Source of the DNA: an uncultured Lachnospiraceae bacterium
GTDB lineage: Bacteria > Bacillota > Clostridia > Lachnospirales > Lachnospiraceae
DNA: 64,000 nt
Assembly (NCBI GenBank): GCA_910585005.1
Contig: CAJUCN010000002.1
Location: 1-64,000 of the forward strand
Direction: 5' to 3'
The position numbers and the translations under genes were made by a program. The notes below the pieces were generated by a model. That model had not been told where the DNA came from. It made no database searches and saw nothing but the letters and a program-made list of their open reading frames with translations. This document shows positions 61,165 through 64,000 of this stretch, piece after piece (position 1 is the first letter of the stretch; the number at the start of each line of letters is the position of its first letter).

Positions 61165-61231
61165 AATGATCTCCTCCTTAATTGATTGTTTGATTTATGC
61201 AATATTGATGTTAACTGTCTCTTTCTTCCGG

Positions 61232-61909
61232 TCAGCCTGCAACGGCTACCATGCTGTGCCTCACCACAGTGTCTCTATAAGTATATCCTTTTTGAAGTTC
61301 CTGGGCAATGATACCGGATTCATATTCCTCGCTTTCCACCTGCATCACCGCGTTATGGAATTCGGGATTAAACTCTTCCCCTACAGCCGGAATCGCCTTC
61401 ACATCCATTTTTTCCAGTTCCCCCATTAGCTGCTTATAGATCATCTCCATCCCTTCTTCAATGGCTCCGCCTTTATCTGCTTCCGGGATAGCCGCAAGGC
61501 CCCTCTCAAAGTTATCTACCACCGGCAGGATTTTTTCAATGACGCTCCTTGCCCCGGTTTCAAACATTGCGGTCTTCTCTCTTTCCGTGCGTTTACGGAA
61601 ATTTTCAAATTCCGCCATCTGCCGCTTTACGCGGTCTTCCAATTCCTCAATCTTTTCCTTCAAAGCATCCTGCTTTTTGTCCGCTTTTAATTTTTTCTTT
61701 GCTGCCTTTTTATCCGCCCAGGACACCGAGGCGCCATCTTCCGGACTTTCTTTTTCCTCTTCCGGATCCTCTTCTTCCACCGACGGCTCCTGGGAATCTG
61801 TCCCCTGTCCTTTTGCATCCTCCGCAGGCGCTTCTTCTAAAACTTCTTGTGTGGAAGTTTCTTCTACCGCTTCTGTATCTGGCATATCTTTCTTCATTTC
61901 TTCACTCAT
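61232..61909 (-). CDS. grpE: Nucleotide exchange factor GrpE
   Basis: The 225-residue protein has a long acidic, disordered N-terminus (about 1-70), a coiled-coil dimerisation helix (about 85-140) with MAEFENFRKRTEREK, and a beta-wing domain ending in GYTYRDTVVRHSMVAVAG. It releases ADP from DnaK. The acidic extension is longer than in B. subtilis (187 residues), as is common in clostridia. It lies between hrcA and dnaK. Confidence 0.95.
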   Translation of the reverse strand: MSEEMKKDMPDTEAVEETSTQEVLEEAPAEDAKGQGTDSQEPSVEEEDPEEEKESPEDGASVSWADKKAAKKKLKADKKQDALKEKIEELEDRVKRQMAEFENFRKRTEREKTAMFETGARSVIEKILPVVDNFERGLAAIPEADKGGAIEEGMEMIYKQLMGELEKMDVKAIPAVGEEFNPEFHNAVMQVESEEYESGIIAQELQKGYTYRDTVVRHSMVAVAG

Positions 61910-61946
61910 TGGTCCTCATCCCTTTCGTTTCCTATACACATAATTA

Positions 61947-62984
61947 CTATGTTTTCTTTTTATATAATTCATCAAGCTGATGGGTGATCGTCTTTAGTGT
62001 TCCCACTACCTTATCATAATCCATTCTCTTAGGCCCGATAATCCCTATTGTCCCGCGCATTCCTTCCCCTAATTCATAGGTCGCTGTGACCACGCTGCAA
62101 TCCTTCATGGTCTGGATAGGCGTTTCGTTTCCTATATAAACCTGGATGCCTGTGTTGCTCTCATCCGATAACGTATCCTGTACCAATTCCGTGAGCATTT
62201 GCTTTTCTTCAAAAGTGTTGATGATCTCGCTTGCCTTCTGCTGATCCGCCAGCTCCGGATATTTAAAAATATTATTTGCACCGCTGGTATAAATCTCCAA
62301 GTCTTCATCCGCCTTAATGGATTCGGCAATCGCATCCACCACATCCCCTACCACCGTGCTGTGGATACCCGCCTGCTGTTTCATCGCCGAGATCATACCC
62401 AGGTTGATCTCTTCAAGAGCCAATCCGTTTAAATGGGTATTCAGCAGAATATTCAGCTTTAAAAGAGTTTCGTCACTCATATCCTCACTGACCGGAATGA
62501 TATTATTTTTAATCACATTTCCCTCTACCACCACCACTGCCAGCAGTTGGTTGCTATCTACCCTGGATAACTGTAAAAACTTAATTTTGTTGGTGTGGAT
62601 CGTAGGAGCTGAGATCATGGTAGCATAATTGGTATTGACCGCCAAAAGCTTTGCCACCTGCTTAAGAAGGTGATCCATTTTGTCTTCTTTCTCAAGCATC
62701 ATTTCCTTTAACTCTTCTAGTTCCTTCTCCTTTTCTTCCATCATCGTATCCACATAAAGACGATAGCCCTTATCAGATGGAATCCGCCCTGCCGAAGTAT
62801 GAGGCTGGAGAATATATCCCATTTCCTCCAAATCTGACATTTCATTCCGGATCGTTGCAGAACTTAAATTCAGATCCGTATATTTGGAAATCGTACGGCT
62901 TCCTACCGGTTCTCCAGTCTCAAGATAATTCCGGATAATGGCCTGCAGTATCCTGATCTTTCTTTCACTTAACTGCACCGCCAT
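61947..62984 (-). CDS. hrcA: Heat-inducible transcription repressor HrcA
   Basis: The 345-residue repressor has an N-terminal winged helix (about 1-100; ILQAIIRNYLETGEPVGSRT and LSSATIRNEMSDLEEMGYI), a GAF-like domain and the inserted dimerisation domain. It binds CIRCE and represses this operon, and depends on GroEL folding in other bacteria. The ATG at 62984 is preferred over the GTG at 62987, which abuts the AAAGGGG ribosome binding site. The CIRCE operator and promoter are directly upstream. Confidence 0.96.
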   Translation of the reverse strand: MAVQLSERKIRILQAIIRNYLETGEPVGSRTISKYTDLNLSSATIRNEMSDLEEMGYILQPHTSAGRIPSDKGYRLYVDTMMEEKEKELEELKEMMLEKEDKMDHLLKQVAKLLAVNTNYATMISAPTIHTNKIKFLQLSRVDSNQLLAVVVVEGNVIKNNIIPVSEDMSDETLLKLNILLNTHLNGLALEEINLGMISAMKQQAGIHSTVVGDVVDAIAESIKADEDLEIYTSGANNIFKYPELADQQKASEIINTFEEKQMLTELVQDTLSDESNTGIQVYIGNETPIQTMKDCSVVTATYELGEGMRGTIGIIGPKRMDYDKVVGTLKTITHQLDELYKKKT

Positions 62985-63025
62985 CACCCCTTTCTCTAAA
63001 ATCCTGTAGTATTATTTTATCTTTG

Positions 63026-63052
63026 TTAGCACTCATTCCGTTTGAGTGCTAA
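63026..63052. promoter_or_regulatory. CIRCE operator of the hrcA operon
   Basis: TTAGCACTC, a 9-bp spacer (ATTCCGTTT) and GAGTGCTAA form a perfect match to the CIRCE consensus. It sits in the 5' leader downstream of the promoter, the usual place for HrcA repression. Confidence 0.97.
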
Positions 63053-63066
63053 CATCTTCTTACCAT

Positions 63067-63095
63067 AAAATATCACTTACCTTATTCATTGTCAA
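63067..63095 (-). promoter_or_regulatory. Sigma-A promoter of the hrcA-grpE-dnaK-dnaJ operon
   Basis: On the minus strand TTGACA (63095-63090), a 17-bp spacer and TATTTT (63072-63067); CIRCE follows about 8 bp after the expected start site. Confidence 0.8.
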
Positions 63096-63136
63096 CAGAT
63101 ATGTGGTAAAATAATTATTAAAAAAGTCTAAAAAAC

Positions 63137-63158
63137 AACGCTGCCAAATGGCAGCGTT
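63137..63158 (-). terminator. Terminator of the DUF6465 gene
   Basis: Perfect 9-bp arms AACGCTGCC/GGCAGCGTT with loop AAAT, flanked by an A-rich run on the plus strand (T-rich on the minus). The core matches the terminator at the other end of the hsp operon. Confidence 0.8.
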
Positions 63159-63190
63159 TCATGAGAATGTCTTGCAATTCCCTTTTTCAT

Positions 63191-63601
63191 TTAAATAAAA
63201 AAGCTTCCTGTAATGTTCCCGTTGATCACATAATATGTAGTGTTCTCTTCTGGTTTCACATAAAGTTCAACGCTTTTAAAATCTTCTTCCTTTCCGTTCA
63301 GATCATATTTCCATACATCCTTGCAGATACTAAGCAGTGCTTCTGGTGTGTAGGACTTTCCGCTGAATTGGAAGTTAACCGTTTCTTTCACTTCAACCTT
63401 TTTCTCCACTTCTTTTTTAGGCGCTTCTGCCTTTTTAGCAGGCGCTTTCTTTACAGGTGTCTTCTTAACGGCTGCTTCCTTCTTAGCAGGCGCTTTCTTT
63501 ACTTCTGCCTTAACCTCCGGTGTCTCTTTCACTTCCTTCTTAGCCTCAGGCGCTACCGTCTTAGCTGCCGCTTTGCCTGCTGCCTTTTTTACTTCTGCCA
63601 T
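63191..63601 (-). CDS. Lys/Ala/Pro-rich protein with DUF6465-like C-terminus
   Basis: The 136-residue protein has two parts. Residues 1-70 are low-complexity and basic, built of repeats such as KKAPAKK and KKTPVKKAP, like histone H1 tails. Residues 72-136 form a small ordered domain (VNFQFSGKSYTPEALLSICK and YYVINGNITGSF) found in Lachnospiraceae proteins of the DUF6465 type. The tail suggests binding to nucleic acid or polyanions; function is unknown. It has its own consensus promoter at 63683-63711, GGAGTCATC before the ATG and a terminator. Confidence 0.78.
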   Translation of the reverse strand: MAEVKKAAGKAAAKTVAPEAKKEVKETPEVKAEVKKAPAKKEAAVKKTPVKKAPAKKAEAPKKEVEKKVEVKETVNFQFSGKSYTPEALLSICKDVWKYDLNGKEEDFKSVELYVKPEENTTYYVINGNITGSFFI

Positions 63602-63682
63602 GATGACTCCTTTCCGATTTCCTTTTCCATAAATAAATGTATAGTTATCTCTCCCCTGCCCCCCATATCTACCCTGGGCAAC

Positions 63683-63711
63683 AGTGTACTCTATAATTCA
63701 TAAATTGTCAA
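63683..63711 (-). promoter_or_regulatory. Promoter of the DUF6465 gene
   Basis: On the minus strand TTGACA (63711-63706), a 17-bp spacer and TACACT (63688-63683), 82 bp before the ATG. Confidence 0.7.
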
Positions 63712-63724
63712 CAGAATTGACATT

Positions 63725-64000
63725 TTATGCCGTTATACCAAAATAAAGAAGAACCAAAACGCCTAAAACAATACGATACCATCCAAAAATCTTAAAATCA
63801 TGCTTTTTAATATAGCCCATTAAAAACTTAATGACAACAACGGAAACAAGGAAGGCTGTAGCCATGCCGGTAATTAAGATCATCATCTCATTTCCATTAA
63901 AAGCAAAGCCAAACTTAAGTACCTTAAGAAGGCTTGCCCCAAGCATCACAGGGATAGCCAGGAAAAAAGTGAACTCCGCCGCTGCCGTTCTGGAAACTCC
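63725..64000 (-). CDS. uppP: Undecaprenyl-diphosphatase (3' part, cut by window edge)
   Basis: Ninety-one C-terminal residues are visible; the gene continues beyond base 64000. The reading frame begins GVSRTAAAEFTFFLAIPVM, the conserved BacA/UppP motif with the catalytic Arg-Ser region, followed by three membrane helices and the end VLVLLYFGITA. The enzyme removes phosphate from undecaprenyl diphosphate to recycle the carrier lipid for cell-wall synthesis and gives bacitracin tolerance when abundant. The internal start at 63949 is not real because homology extends upstream. Confidence 0.9.
   Translation of the reverse strand, partial: GVSRTAAAEFTFFLAIPVMLGASLLKVLKFGFAFNGNEMMILITGMATAFLVSVVVIKFLMGYIKKHDFKIFGWYRIVLGVLVLLYFGITA

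Noticed and set aside
63949..64000. A separate small gene starting at 63949
   Set aside because: The same frame continues to the window edge with the conserved UppP motif, so it is the 3' part of uppP.

Overview
The window looks like chromosomal DNA from a spore-forming anaerobic Firmicute, most likely a gut Lachnospiraceae (Clostridium cluster XIVa). The evidence is a moderate GC content, consensus vegetative promoters with 17-bp spacers, a SpoVT homologue, a T-box in front of ileS, a HrcA/CIRCE heat-shock operon, a pyruvate formate-lyase activase with a clostridial 2[4Fe-4S] ferredoxin, and a C-terminal domain of the Lachnospiraceae-type DUF6465. No rRNA, tRNA, CRISPR array, prophage or complete transposon is visible. 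The only trace of mobile DNA is a possible insertion-sequence end at the extreme left edge.

Layout, left to right. 0.1-2.8 kb: a leftward operon encoding a DUF2975 membrane protein, a small XRE regulator and a soluble diguanylate cyclase carrying a LacI-type ligand domain. 3.1-4.2 kb: pflA and a ferredoxin, rightward. 4.2-8.9 kb: a MerR-like protein and the classic gdpP-rplI-dnaB block. 9.0-14.1 kb: a two-component system followed by an FtsX-type ABC exporter with a candidate response-regulator operator between them. 14.2-21.1 kb: glgP, ileS with its T-box leader, and a DnaQ-like exonuclease. 21.2-28.0 kb, rightward: an Eis-like acetyltransferase, then an operon of an ECF transporter (S, fused A-A', T), an M20 dipeptidase and a SAM hydroxide adenosyltransferase. 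28.1-34.7 kb: a complete oligopeptide ABC transporter operon ending in an M20D amidohydrolase. 34.8-37.0 kb: a MalY/PatB-type lyase and cysK. 37.2 kb: an orphan C39-like cysteine protease. 37.8-44.3 kb: an AraC regulator, a putative GH151 alpha-L-fucosidase, a ketose 3-epimerase and L-fucose isomerase, followed by spoVT. 44.4-46.8 kb: a PflX-like radical SAM protein and a polytopic membrane protein. 46.9-52.9 kb, rightward: mutS2, a second two-component system, trmL and a SIMPL lipoprotein. 52.9-57.2 kb: an unusual operon of VanW, AIR-synthase-like, Lrp and aminotransferase genes, preceded by a 35-residue membrane protein. 58.0-63.1 kb: hrcA-grpE-dnaK-dnaJ. 63.2-64.0 kb: a Lys/Ala/Pro-rich DUF6465 protein and the 3' end of uppP.

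Most of the window is ordinary housekeeping and accessory metabolism. The parts most worth follow-up are: (1) the small fucose/D-arabinose cassette with a ketose 3-epimerase but no kinase or aldolase; (2) the ECF-M20-SAM hydrolase operon, whose transported substrate is unknown; (3) two genes (spoVT and the SIMPL lipoprotein) whose Shine-Dalgarno sequence is paired in a long upstream inverted repeat; (4) the VanW/AIRS/Lrp/aminotransferase operon; and (5) the 22-bp-spaced direct repeats in front of the ABC exporter. Functions are assigned by recognising family motifs by eye; no database search was run.
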